From NCBI GenBank assembly GCA_032173965.1, contig JAVUNC010000019.1, positions 16,732,234 through 16,796,233 of the forward strand: 64,000 bases of DNA. The letters are read 5' to 3'. The DNA comes from Sitta carolinensis. Lineage: Eukaryota > Chordata > Aves > Passeriformes > Sittidae. The notes under the pieces were generated by a model. The model was not told where the DNA came from. It was given only the letters and a program-made list of their open reading frames with translations, and made no database searches. The translations under genes were made by a program, and so were the position numbers. Positions 48,501 to 60,621 of this stretch are shown here, in pieces; position 1 is the first letter of the stretch; each line of letters starts with the position of its first letter.

Positions 48501-51114
48501 TGGAATGCCACAGAGCTCTTGGAAACTAGAAGGGTGGCACAGGGCTGCCAGAGTGTGTCTTGTGTGAACTTGGAGAAGTCTGCTAAAATGGTAGGATTTT
48601 CTTTCCTTTTAAAATCATTATTGTAGGCAGTTAGAAAAAAGCCAATTCTGTATTCTGTGTGATGAGATATTGATCTAACTTCTAAATCCCTCTAACCTGA
48701 TTAAAGCCTTAAGAATTTCAACTATTGAAATATATGATTTTTTTCTCATATAAATATCTTAGGCTTAACATCCCTAGTGCAGCCTAAGTCTCTCCCTGAG
48801 AAATTCAAATAGCTCAGCCTGTAGGGATCATTCAACCCTACCAAAGGCTTTAACATATGTTTGTATGTAAATATAGTTTACATATATATTAAGCTTTTAT
48901 ACGTATATGTAAATGCAGATTATGAATATGGCAGTTTGCAGCCAATCTCGAGAAGGGATTTTCTTGGCACCTTTTTCATGGTATGTAGTTGGGCAAACAG
49001 AGCCTGATCTAACCCAGGCAGTTCCGAGATGTCTGTTATCCTTGGGATCACACCTTCCCTAAAGGGAGCTGAAGCTCAGGCATATGGGGGTGATGGCAGA
49101 TCTGCACCTTCCTCTGTGGTCACACTCACTTTATTGCACATGCTGGAGTGGGTGCCAGTGCAGAAGAGTAGGGATCCAGGGCTCTGATATCTGCTCATGG
49201 CAGATACCCTTCCACTGGAAGGGAGCATTGCAATTCCCAGTAAAGTGACTGTGCTCTCATGGCTTGCCAATCCTTGTGTGTGGTTTGCCTCACTCTGCCA
49301 CCCACTCCAGCCTCTCACCTGCACCGTGCTGGCCACGGGGATGACTTGAGCTCCCAGAGCTGAGTGTCCTCGTCCTCTTGTGCTGGGCACAAAACAGAGA
49401 CAGGTCTTGGTGATTGCAACAAGTGAGAGCAGGAGGAGCCAAATCTAACCAGCTTTGAGCCCTGTAATGGAGCTGGTCTGGTCCTGCAGATCACAGACCT
49501 TTGGGAGCCACCACCCCTACAAAGGTGGGAGTCTTGAGCTTCCTTGGAAGCAGGAAGCCATGATCATTTCACTGTGTGCTGATTTTTTGGCCTTAGAGCA
49601 TTGTGCTTCCTCATGTCTGCAGAGCATGGTCAAACCCAGAACTGGGGAAGACCTGCAGGTCCAACTGGATGTAGCAGCAGTGATGGGTGGTTTTGCTGCT
49701 CCCTGTGCTTTCCCTTCCCCACCTCCCAGTGCTGTGTGGAGCTGTAAGGACCAGAGCTCTTAAACTCCCCGAACGAAATGCAGTATGTGGAGTTTGATTT
49801 TTCAGAAATACCGCATGGTGGCAATTGTCAAACCCACTTCCTTCTGTGCACCAGCAGCCCCTGCTAAATGTGTGTAGGTTGGTGTTGACACAAGCTCCAG
49901 GTACCTCCTGCTGGTCTGACCTGCAGGTGTGAGCCCAACATACAAAGTGAGCAACGCCAGTCAATCACACATCTGGATTATTTAAAGGGTTGGAACTAGC
50001 ATGTGCTCTCAGCTGGCCAACAGTGGCATTTGCATTTTGGCATCACAAATGCAGATTTTAATCTTGCCAACAAGAAATCTTTGTGTGTACCCTGGCTGCT
50101 TTCAGAAGTCCAAGTTTCCTCGAGGCATTCCTGGTTGCAGCAGTGAGATAATCAGTGATTGCTTTTTGAAAGTCACAAGGTTCTGGCTGACTTCTCTTTT
50201 CACATGGAAAAATATTAGGATATATGATCTGGGTACGTGGCAGTAGCAATGGAGAAGCTCTTGACAGAAATAGAGAATCCTCCTGAGGACTTTTGCTCTC
50301 TGACAGCTGAAAATTTATCTGCTGAACTCCCTTTTGGGTAACTGAAGGAGACTCTGTGAACAATGGGAATTCAAAACCGTGCCCAAGGACTGTGCTGAGC
50401 GCTTCCTCCAGTGTGGGAATATTGCCTGTTTTGGTGAAAGGAGGGCCAAAATCCAGACATAACCATGGGGAGGAAGAGGGAGAAGCATACGGAACTGGAA
50501 GTGATGTAGCAAAGGAGAAAACCAGCACAGTGCCTGTCCAGGAAGGAGAAGCCAGAATGAGGTGCAGGCTTGGAGAGGGAGACATGCAGAAAAGAGGTGA
50601 AACAAGGCAGGCCAAATGAATTTCAGTTGTTGTGATGAGGCAGAGGGCATGCGGGATAAAGCAAAGCCAAAAGAAGAATGACAGCAGGCAGCAGAAACTG
50701 ATACTCTTTTCCAGCAAAAATGACAGCAGGAGAGAGGCCACTGTGCTTTTACCTTCCAGCTACACTAGAAATTCAGGAAGAGATCCTCATGGATATAATT
50801 TAACAACCTTTTGGTTGGCCTGAAATCTCCATATTATTCACAAGCACCTCGAAATGCTGGGGCTAAGTGTAGCAGGCTGGTTTTGTTAAGACACTCTCAC
50901 TTCTTGTACTGTCTTCACATCTGTGATATCTATGAGTAAAAATAATTCAGTACAAATATAGTTTGTGTCTGTCTTTAAGAAATCAAAGTTGTTGTGATGC
51001 CTGGGGCTGTGACAGAGAGAGTTAGAGAAGTGAAGGCAGAAAGCTGCTGCCGTAGGGAGGCAAAAAGATCTGGAGTTAAATAAAGAAAGCAACTCGAGCA
51101 TCATACTTGCCCCC
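42577..51114. other. Non-coding sequence
   Basis: Contains the inverted repeat at 48,201 and an AT-rich stretch at 48,850-48,920. The longest minus-strand frame, 227 codons at 50,058-50,741, is antisense to a purine-rich segment and has no recognisable domain; it is not called as a gene. Confidence 0.55.
48201..48231. repeat. Perfect inverted repeat, 11-bp stem, 9-base loop
   Basis: AATGTTTCCAG (48,201-48,211) pairs exactly with CTGGAAACATT (48,221-48,231). The loop is CTTCCTCAC. Function unknown; could be chance. Confidence 0.55.
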
Positions 51115-51560
51115 AGCCCCTCTCCAGCGGCTCGCGGTTAATCAGCGAGTGCTGCCGCCTGCCCCCCCGGTACATTAATTAGCGCAGCGCCCTAACGAGG
51201 CGCGCAGAGCGCCGTGTTTCAGCGGCGATAAGCCCAGCCTCCCTGTGCATTTCCAGGCGGGCTGGCTCACACTGAGCTCGCAGCCACTGTCGCAGTAAGG
51301 GATGGAAGAGGAAGGTGGGGAGCTGGAGAAGCTCTGATCTCTCACTGGAGAGACGGGAGGCTCTGAAGGCGCTCTCCGAATGCCGATAGAGAGGAACGAG
51401 CCAGAACGTGGAGCCAGCCCCCAACAGCACAGCAGCAGAGAGCTCTCCGGAGGATTCCTGCAGCAGCCTACTGCTTTTAAAATCTGGTCAATAAACATTA
51501 GGTAAAATGGGTGTTTCTTTGTCAGTGTGTTTATCTGAACTTCAGTTACATTGGCCACTA
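51115..51560. promoter_or_regulatory. Short CpG-rich patch with homeodomain and GATA cores
   Basis: CpGs crowd into 51,120-51,240 (for example GCGCAGCGCCCTAACGAGG), unlike the surrounding sequence. The patch also holds TAATTA (about 51,175), GATAAG (about 51,226) and, just to the right, AATAAACA and TTTAATTACC. It could be an enhancer or a minor promoter. No exon is supported; the 127-codon minus frame across it has no recognisable domain. Confidence 0.4.
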
Positions 51561-53964
51561 GCCGGGAGCCATAAAACTGTCTTGTGCTGGTTTATTAAAG
51601 AGGACCTTTAATTACCTTATTAAGAACTGGTCATTCTCTCCAAGTAAATGAAAATCCAAATCTGTCAGTACAATTCAGTGATGATTATGTGCATCCTGAA
51701 CAGCAAAGGGCCCAGGGGTGCTGTAGAGAGGCTCCAATGTCCACAACTCCCCTCATGGCAAAGGCATTTTCATGTCTCCTGTCTGCAGACACAGTCTGTC
51801 CAGTGTGGCTTTTTGAATGGATTTGGAGTAAAACAAAAGTGTTTAAATGGAAACCTGGCTTTTGGGTCTCGAAGTGGAGTACTGACCTCCTGCTTAGGTT
51901 TTGATTTGAGTTTAAAAGCAGCTGTAGGGTGAGATGATGTGTCTGGGGTGGCTTGCTGTCTCTGCTGGGATTAGGAAATGGAAAATCCTGCAGCATTGCC
52001 TCCCAATTTATCCACTTTAATTCAGATTTCCAGGAAAGCAAAGCACAGGCAGCACTGACCCCGAGTTTGTGCTGTCTCATAGTGGACCACAAACTGGCAG
52101 CTCACTCAGCTGCTTGAGGGGAGACTTGGTTTTGTGACTGTGGCCAAATGACATCTGCATAAACAAAGCAGAAGTGCTGCTGAATGATTTGATGTTGACA
52201 TGGGCTTCCTGAGACCGTCCCCTTCAGTGACTCAGGCCCTTGGTCCCTCATGTGCTCAGACACATCCACACACAAGGATGTTCAGGCAGTCTGCTTCTGT
52301 CACATTGGCTTGCTTTTTAATTCCTTTTTTTTAGTTATTAGTTGTTAATCCCACTGAGACAAATGTTATAGATTTTATTGAAGGGAAAAATTGTTTGTTG
52401 CTATCCAAATAATGCAGGCTAGAACAGCCTTGGAGGCAGAAGGTGCATTTACCTGCTATTAACCCACCTCCTCACCTAAACCCAAACACCACAACCTGGA
52501 CAAGGCACCTCCCTTTGCCCTGCAGCACAGTTGTTTAAAATGACTCATTATGGATCAAAATATTCATCAACTCAGAGAAATCCTCCACTGGATAACTCAT
52601 CACTTCCCTGGGACTGCAGAGCAGGACAGCAGAGCTCACAAGGGGTGTCGAACTGGCCACAAGTCATAGAAGCAACAGGGATGATGAGGAATAACCTACT
52701 TTAGAATCTACATTCACCACTTACTTTTCACAGGGCTTAGAGAAAGCTGTTTCACCCTCCTAAGTGTCACATGAGTTAAACATGACGCTGGTGGTTGTGG
52801 TTTATGCTTGTTGCAAGCACCCTGTCCAAGGGGATAATACAAAAAGAAAGAAACAAGGTTATATTCAAGCTCAAATTTCAACTGTAAATCTCCTGTGCCC
52901 ATGGCTCTCTGTGCAGCTGAGTGCCAGGATCCTCCTCCAGAAACACCACGGCCAGAAGGTACCAGAGGGCCAGTGTGAGTTAACCGGTAACAGCAGCAGG
53001 AGCCACTGAGTCTGTGAAGCAAAATCAATGGAGCAGGATCTAAAAGCTGTACTAAGTAACTCCTCAATAATCATAAATCTTGTTACCAACAGCTCTCACG
53101 CTGCTTTAGAGTGGAAATGATGCCCTTGCTTTGCAGAGGCGGAAATGCAAGCCTCGAGGAATGGAGCAATCGTTCCTAGAGATGCAGCAGAGAAACAAGG
53201 GTCTGGATTTCTGGGTTGGTGTGTTATCCACAGGGCTGCATTGCCTCCCTACCGTGACCAAGAGAAGTGGCATAGGAACAGCCTGCTGGCAATTTTCAGC
53301 TCTCTGGCAGGTGCTTTATGGAAGCATTTCCCTCTGGGCCCTGCAGAGCAGTGCTGAGCCATGGAGATTGTCCAGGAGGATGCTGAGAGGCAGTGGAGGA
53401 GCAAGCTTGGAGCAGGTCTGCCTCTTCAACAGCCTGCCTAATGAGTTTTTTTTCTCTTTCCTCAACTGGTCTCAGCACATGCAGGACAGGCAGAGCAGTC
53501 TGTGCAAGGTTTAAAAATCTGTTTTGCAGCAGGTGATGGGAACAGCGGAGCTTGAGAGAAAATGAAGCCTGTTGGAATATGCAGCAGTCTGAGTCCATCC
53601 CTGCTTTCTTGTCACAGAGTTTATAAGAAAGGCACCTTTTGTCTTATCTTACTTGGAAAGCACATCAGGATTTATTCTCTAATCAGGCAGAGATTAGAGA
53701 ATATCCTCCCCTGGGTTTTACCCCAGAACTTTACACAGGGTCTGGGCAAGACCCTGTGAGAGGTAGCACCTTCTCTGAGCTGCTGATGGAAAATAGATGA
53801 CTGATCTAAATGTGGGGTGGTAAGCAGCAGTAGATGGGGCAGGGCTAAGTTTCTCAGAACGACTCCTGATGGAGAGAAATTCAAATATCTTTAACCTTCA
53901 TCCTACATTTTTCTCTTTTTTTAATTAGTACTGGAGTCTGTAAATTGATTAAACCAGTATTTAC

Positions 53965-54016
53965 CTGACGTGAGGTAATAAGGATGAATTAACTTCTCAG
54001 TGAATTCCCCGTGGCG
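53965..54016 (-). other. Candidate non-coding exon next to the 54 kb CpG patch
   Basis: On the minus strand a pyrimidine-rich acceptor (GGATTTCTTTTCTAATAG) precedes a 52-bp segment ending CAG|GTAAATA. The exon would belong to a transcript starting in the CpG-enriched patch at 54.1-54.5 kb. Decoy exons are common, so this rests on position plus splice-site quality only. Confidence 0.2.
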
Positions 54017-54171
54017 CTATTAGAAAAGAAATCCTTCACCGAATGACCTTAGGTTTTGTGTTGAGGACAAAGAAGAATCAAACCAGCTGTACCCGTGCTG
54101 GGGTTTTAATGAGGGCGAGTGTGGTTTTGCTGCAAAAGACGGAGGCTCTGGTTCCTCAGAAGGGCTGCGCA

Positions 54172-54187
54172 TCACCAGAGGGCAGCA
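54172..54187 (+). promoter_or_regulatory. Near-consensus CTCF site
   Basis: TCACCAGAGGGCAGCA agrees with the CTCF core CCASYAGRKGGCRSYV at every position but the first. It lies in a CpG-enriched patch (54,000-54,480) with CCCGCGGGCCGGCGG. If bound, it would be an insulator or loop anchor between the 16 kb promoter and the TTLL3-like gene. Occupancy is inferred. Confidence 0.5.
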
Positions 54188-54480
54188 GAGATCGGAAAAC
54201 ATTGCTGCGAAACGCCTCAGCAGAGGCCAGAAACGGGGAGAAAACCCTTCCTCCTCTCTATTCCCGTGAGCAGCCCGCGGGCCGGCGGTTTGGGTAGAGG
54301 TGGGTGCGCGCTCCCCCGGGAGATGCCCAGGGCTCGCCCTGCACCGCTGCTGCTCTTGGAGGAAGGCAAAAAGAGTTCTGTCCTTCTGGCCTGTGCTCTG
54401 CACCAGGACCTCTGTCCTGGCAGCTGCCTGGCAGAAGGAAAATGTAGCGGATAAATATTCGCAGGGAAAGCGAAAAGCAA

Positions 54481-57400
54481 CTCAGATTGACATCTGTGCC
54501 CCAAGTCCTGCTCTGGGCTGGGAAGAAAATAGAGCATGCAAAATGCTGGGTCCCTCTTGCTCAGCCAAGGCAAAAGCCTTGTGGAAAGATCTTTCCCCTG
54601 ACAATGACTTTTATTCATCCATGTGGGCAAAGTGCCCCTTTTCCCCCCTGTGCCATAGCCACCACTGTGCCCCAGCTCCCAGGAGCAGGCTTCAAGCACA
54701 GGTGATCTCCTCACAAAGCAATTCAGCTTCATGGATGGGGGACCTGTTTTCTGTTCCAGCCTGCCCAAAACAGGATTGTTAGGGATCCAATTATTTGTGT
54801 TGTATTGCAATTATTAATATTATATAATTATTTAACCTGATGTAATTAGAAGGTCCAGTAGAAGGAAGGCGCCCAACATTTCCCTTCCTTTGGAGTGAGC
54901 CCCTCACTGAAGCAAAGCTGCCTGCTGAGGACTTGCAGGTAGATATTTGGCATATATTTGAAGGATTAAATAGCCTAAATATCCACCAGGCTGCTGACTG
55001 CTTTGGCACTGTGTCTTGCCTGTTTGGATGTGACTTTCAATTGTGCCTTTCACTTGTGCTGTAATTTTTTTGGCTTAGTTTATTGCTTCCAGGGAAATTT
55101 CTGAATGTTGTCAGGACCATGGTAAGCGAACCCAGTGAAATAGTACTGATGTCTCAGCTGCTGTAGTGTAAGCCTTTTGGAATTACAAGGCATTTATTTA
55201 CTACTAAAAAAAAGGAGAATGGTCTTTTTGCATTGCTGTGCCATGATGGTGTTTGTCAGGTTGCCATCCTTCCTTCTTCTTCTTCCATGCCTTTAGGAGA
55301 CCTTTGCAGTGCTCCTGATTAGGAAGAAGGGAAGCGCAGGGGGGGAATAGGCAGCCCTTCAAAGCACAGAGGGAAGGCAAGTGATGAGATGTGGTACTAG
55401 AGCTTGACCTGCAGAGCTGTTTTTTTTCCTATTGCCTCTTTAACACAAGATTCCCGAGCAGACGTTGGCTCAGGCACTCCACACCACAACAGGACTCAAG
55501 ACCTCTCTACCACAGTTTCTTGCTGCAGCCAAGTTTCTGACTGAAAATGACAGTGGCTGAAGATAAACTAAAGTTAGAGTTGTGGAGAGTCTCTCAAGCA
55601 TATTTTACATGGTACCAAGCCAGGCCCCAAGGCACAGAGTGTGAGACAAAGGAACTGGGAGGTGTGTGGGGTTAAACGGTGTTTATGACATCTCAGAAAA
55701 CTCTTCTGAAGGTTCAGGCAGGATTTTAAATCTAGGAGTCTAGCAAGGATCTTGCTTTACCCTGCTCCCAGCACATATGTAATGGCATCCCCTGGCTCCC
55801 CAGTTAGCAGCAGGACCAAAGCAAAAAGGGCTTTTTCAGTGGGGATTTACACCAAACCACTCTTCTGCCAAGGGCTCTGTCACTGTCTGGAGTGATCCAG
55901 CCTCCCACAAGCTCCTGAGACTGCTGCAAGCAATCCCTGTAAACAGGCAGTAGTTAGCATTCAGCCTTGCCACTGAGGCGTTTGGTGGTGATGGGTCAGA
56001 CCTGCCATGAGCAATTGTTTGTCTTCCCTGACTGGATAAGCATGCAAATAGAGTCAGGGAAACAGAACCACCCAAAGCCCACAGATTTACTGTTATTTAT
56101 TCTAGTGAAAACTGTTGATGTAAGTCTCAAAAGTCTGTTAGAACGGAGATATTAAGGATTAAGTTTCTTTTCTTTTTTTTTTCTTTTTTGTTTAGTTTTT
56201 TTTATTTATAACCCTATCTTGGCCTAACAGAAAACGGTCAGTTTTAAAGTATTGATTACATATCCCATGAAATTTGTATTTAAAAGGACCATATTTCAGC
56301 ATTTTTCAGATCCTGCTGTGACTGCTGAAGGGTCACATTAAAATTGGTTTCTGTAAGCAGAGCAACATGCATCTCTGAAATTCATTTTCACCGAATATTT
56401 TTATATTCAGGTAAAGCTTCCTCCCACACTGAAAGCACACTGCACAAGCCTGGCCTCAGCAAACTCATTTACAAAAAGATGCAAATCAGTGTTTCAAATG
56501 CGGATGCTGCCTGTCAGTACACAGAGGTTTGACTGTCAGAAAGTGGATATCCCTTGTTTACCAAAAAATTAAAATCTGTTCACCCAGGAGAGCTTTAAAG
56601 CTTTCAGAGTCACACAGTGACAAGGACAAAGCATTGAATGTTCAGGCTGGGAGAGGATACCCCCAGCTGTTGTCAATCCCCAGGCAGCTCAAGCCAGCTG
56701 GGAGGGGGGTCCTGCACCTTTACGGTGTGACCCCCTGGGCTGGGACAGGGCAAGTGAACAGGGCCAAGCAGCTCCAGCAAGCTGAGAGGGAGTGCTGCCA
56801 GGAGGAACCAGCCATTGTGAAGGGGGGCTAAAAAGCAAAAAGGGGATGAAAGTCATGATGAAATGATTCTTTAGCTATTTAAGTAATGGTTATATTTGAT
56901 TTCTTTTTTTCTTCTGTAGAAGATGCCAGCTCACTCTGGCCCATCAGATAAAAATTGCTGACAGGCATTCAGAATTAATAGGCAATTGGAAGCCACTTCA
57001 GGCTCTTGTGAATGTTTCTGTTGGTCCTGTGTAATGGTTGCACAGCTCAACAGCAATTCCCTATGATATGCCAGGCTTCTTCTGGCATCTTTAGTCACCA
57101 GGGAGGAGCGGCATTGCACAAAACTAAGAGATTCCTGTTTATAGACTGTTTTCTGTGTTTCTACAGCTCTCCTGCCTTTGGGGGTCCCTAGGCTCTGTTT
57201 CTCCTGTAAGCAGCATGTTAGAGGCTCTAGCAGTTGTAGCAGCTCCAATGTCTGATTCTCCTGCAATCCCTGTGCCACAGGAGAAGAGTTGTTGGGTTGT
57301 ACAGGCACTGCTGGTAGTAGGATAGGATTTATTCTCCCCATCCTTCTCTAAGATCACAATCAGAAAATATTCTGATACTTTATTTTACCTTTCTTTCCCC

Positions 57401-59865
57401 CCTGCTTTCTTCCAGGAGGTCTCCAAGGCTTATAATGCCAGCATATCATGATTTAGCCTTGTCCCAGTCAAGTTCATATTAGGGGCAGGAAGTGAAGCCC
57501 TTACTTAAGGATGAAGAAATTCTCCAGCCCGTTAAAGTCAATACAATTCCTCTTACTGGAAGTCTTCCCTGATTTGATATTATAAATTAGGTGTTCCTTG
57601 GAGCTATGGCAAGAGATTTGTGGCAGTAGTAATGCTAAATTTAATTTCCTGGGATTCAGTCTCAAACTGATAAAGCTGAGTTATTCAGGAGCCACTGAAA
57701 AGTCCTAAGCTGTAAATGTATTTATTAGCTCCACTGTACTTACAGCAGCCCAAGAATTCCACTTTGTGGAATTTTTGTCTGTTTTGCATTAGTGTATGAG
57801 CAGAGATTACTGGGACTAGAACAATATTTGTGTTGCAAGTTGCCTTTCGGAAAAACCCAACTGAGTAGTGAATGGATTTAAAATGGGGAGAAAAAAGCAG
57901 GTTCTTGAATTTCAGTCATAAATACATACTTAGTGAAATATATGATAAATTGGGAAATGTTGTACTGGATGTAGGATGCCTACAGATTAATCTGAGGACA
58001 GAGGTGAGAGGAATTTTTACCATATATACATATATATAAATATATATATATAAAATTTTGTGCCTTTTACTGAAGCTGTTGTGGTATCAAAGTGATGATT
58101 TGATGCCCTGTTTGCTTAACACAAGGTTACTGTGATCACGTCTTCCTCCTTTAACAGCCAAAGCAGAGGCAAGCTGAAGAAACTCCAGAGAGACTTAGGG
58201 AAGTCTTGGGAACTGCACAAAGAGACTCATTATGCATGTTTGCATTTTGGGTAGATTTGTGAGGGCTGCCTGGGTGGGGGCATGGATGAAACAGGGAATT
58301 AGGTGTGCATGAATCCAGCAGGACATAAAGCACTCTGAGGGAGCAAGAGCAGCCAGACCGAGGTATGTGCTAGTTGGAAAAAATCCTTGAAGGCTTTGCA
58401 AGTGTTTGAACTTCAAAGGCAAATCACAAAGTGTGACTGAGGTTGATGACAGTATGACTGTGAACCAGCACAAGCATACAACTCCTCTGGCCTTAGGTTG
58501 TGTACATGTGCAGAGTTCACCTTCCCTTTCTTTCTTTTTTTTTTTGTTGCTGCTCTCTGTCTGCTTAACTTTTCTGCGCTGGTTTCCCCCTTTGATTTAT
58601 TTTTTGCTTGTGTTACCCATCTCAGGAGACTGAGTCACAGTAGTAATGTTTGAACTCCTACCTGCAAATTTCTTTGTTCTTGGTACATTTTCTGACACAC
58701 AACTGACTCAGCTTCCCAGAAGGATCTGTCACTTGGGAGAGCAGGGCTTTCCTCCCTATTACCAAAGTCTCTCTCTCTGACTATCCCTTGGCCCCCTTTT
58801 AAACCATCCACTCAGCTTTTCAATGACCAGTCCATTAGCACAGTTTCTTTCCCTCTCTCACAGCTTACTTCCAGCTCTTTGTTCAACACCATTATTTCTG
58901 CTGACATCATTTAAGTTCTGGAGCTTCATCCTTTGACTCTCCTTGTGACACCTGCTCTCAGATCCCTAAAACCCTCCTATGCTCCTGTTCTTGCTTCATG
59001 CAAGAGACTCCTACTCCACTTCTCATGTACAAGGGGGAGTCTCTAAATACATCCTCCCTGCCACCCTTGAAAAGAGTCTTGAAAGATTCTTCCTGACTCC
59101 AGCCAAGCCCTTCTGTTTGCTCCGACTTCTGCCTCTGGGCCCCTGGCACCTGCATGACTTGACCAGTCATGCAAAAGTTTTCTAAGCACTGGGTTTTCTG
59201 ACAGAGTGGCAGATATCAAAACACCAATTAAGTCAGCTCTTCTCCCTTTCTTTTTGTGAATAACATGTGGAGACTGGGAGAGTCTGCAGCCCGTTCTGGC
59301 TGGGATGAGAAGGTGCAAGGACGACACCCATAAGGATTTCCTAGGGGAACAGAAGATGGTCCCCCCTCAGTACTTGCTCTGTCAAACAGCTTTTTCAGGG
59401 GTTACTCAAAAACATGGGTACATGATCCAAACTGATGTAGGGGATGGCCCCTGCTGCTGGCCAGGTTTGATTTTCACCTTGCATACAGGTTCTCTTCACT
59501 TGCTCCCAGTGACCCTGATGAATGCAGCCAGCAGAAAATGGTCTGTCTGTACCTTACTGCAAGCAGGAGCTCCCCACTGAGGAAGAATTTTGTGGTTCTT
59601 GCAGACAGAAGGCCCGAGGAACTGTCTCTAACAGCAGAGAACTCTCCTAGATAAGCTCCATGTCAGAACTCTGCCAGAAACACCAGCCTTTTTCTGCAGC
59701 TGATGGATCATGCACTGGTCATGTCTGCCCAGCCCAGAGAGAGGCAGGAGGGGCCCGGCCCAGCCATCCTTGGAAAACAGCAGCAGGCACAGGGCCTGGT
59801 GGGCACAAGTGCTGGGGAGCCATGAGATCCTGTCTGCTCTCTGCCAGCAGAGAGTGCAAGTTCCA
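54481..59865. other. Non-coding sequence between the 54 kb patch and the CR1 near TTLL3
   Basis: Only simple sequence is seen: T-rich 56,165-56,205 and the AT microsatellite at 58,021. No exon or RNA gene is supported. Confidence 0.55.
58021..58055. repeat. AT-dinucleotide microsatellite
   Basis: Imperfect (TA)n tract beginning CATATATACATATATATAAA, interrupted by single C or AA. Confidence 0.9.
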
Positions 59866-60056
59866 CCTGTCAGGAAGAACTCACTCTGCACACTGGAACC
59901 CCAGAGAGACTAAGGAATGTCCCTCCCTGGAGATACTCAAGAACCACCTGGACACAATCCTCTGCCATGTGCTCTGGGATCACCCTGCTGGAGCAGGGAG
60001 GTGGGACCAGATGATCCACGGTGGTCCTTTCCAACCCCACCCATTCTGTGATTCTA
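59866..60056 (+). mobile_element. CR1 LINE 3' end, 5'-truncated
   Basis: The stretch reads like the 3' untranslated end of an avian CR1 element: a segment close to CCTGGAGATACTCAAGAACC, then a CTGGACA box, a CTGGAGCAGGGAGGTGGGAC box, GATGATCCACGGTGGTCC, CTTTCCAACCCCACCC and the terminal ATTCTGTGATTC. CR1 copies are nearly always 5'-truncated and end in a short octamer repeat rather than poly-A, as here. It lies about 560 bp past the TTLL3-like stop codon and in the opposite orientation. The left boundary is approximate. Confidence 0.8.
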
Positions 60057-60621
60057 GAACCAGGTGGGTTACCTTGTCACAAAAGGAACCTGCATGAGCT
60101 GGTGCTGCTCCAGAGCCCCCTCTGCACTCCCCCCACCTCCTTTCCTGTACATCCAAGCAGCCTCAGGAGCTCTAGTGCCCACAGGGGACCCCTGAGGATA
60201 CCTGATTTTCCTTTGCCAGCCCATTAATCCCCACGTGCTGCCAGTCTCAAGCACCCACTTATTTTCTTGGCACATGCACAGGATGGGATTCCTCCTGCTG
60301 TCCCCCTGGCACTGCAGGGGCACCAGCCCTGCCAGCACTCTGTGCCTGACCAGTTCCCAGTGCCAGCGTGCAGCAATGTCACCAATGCCTCGGCTCTGTC
60401 TGGCAGGGGCCGCCGCAGGCAGGAGTGGAGACAGCTATTTTTTGGTTTTGTATCCCAGCAGAGCTGCCCTGGCAGACCCAGTTCCTGCCTGCAGCATCAT
60501 CCCCAGCTGTGTCCCCATGTCCCACACACAACAGGTCCAAGCTGAGCTCCTTCTCACAAAAGTCTCTTAAAGCAGGCATGCAGGTTGAGGTGGCTACCGC
60601 GGCACAGCAATGGGGTCTCGT

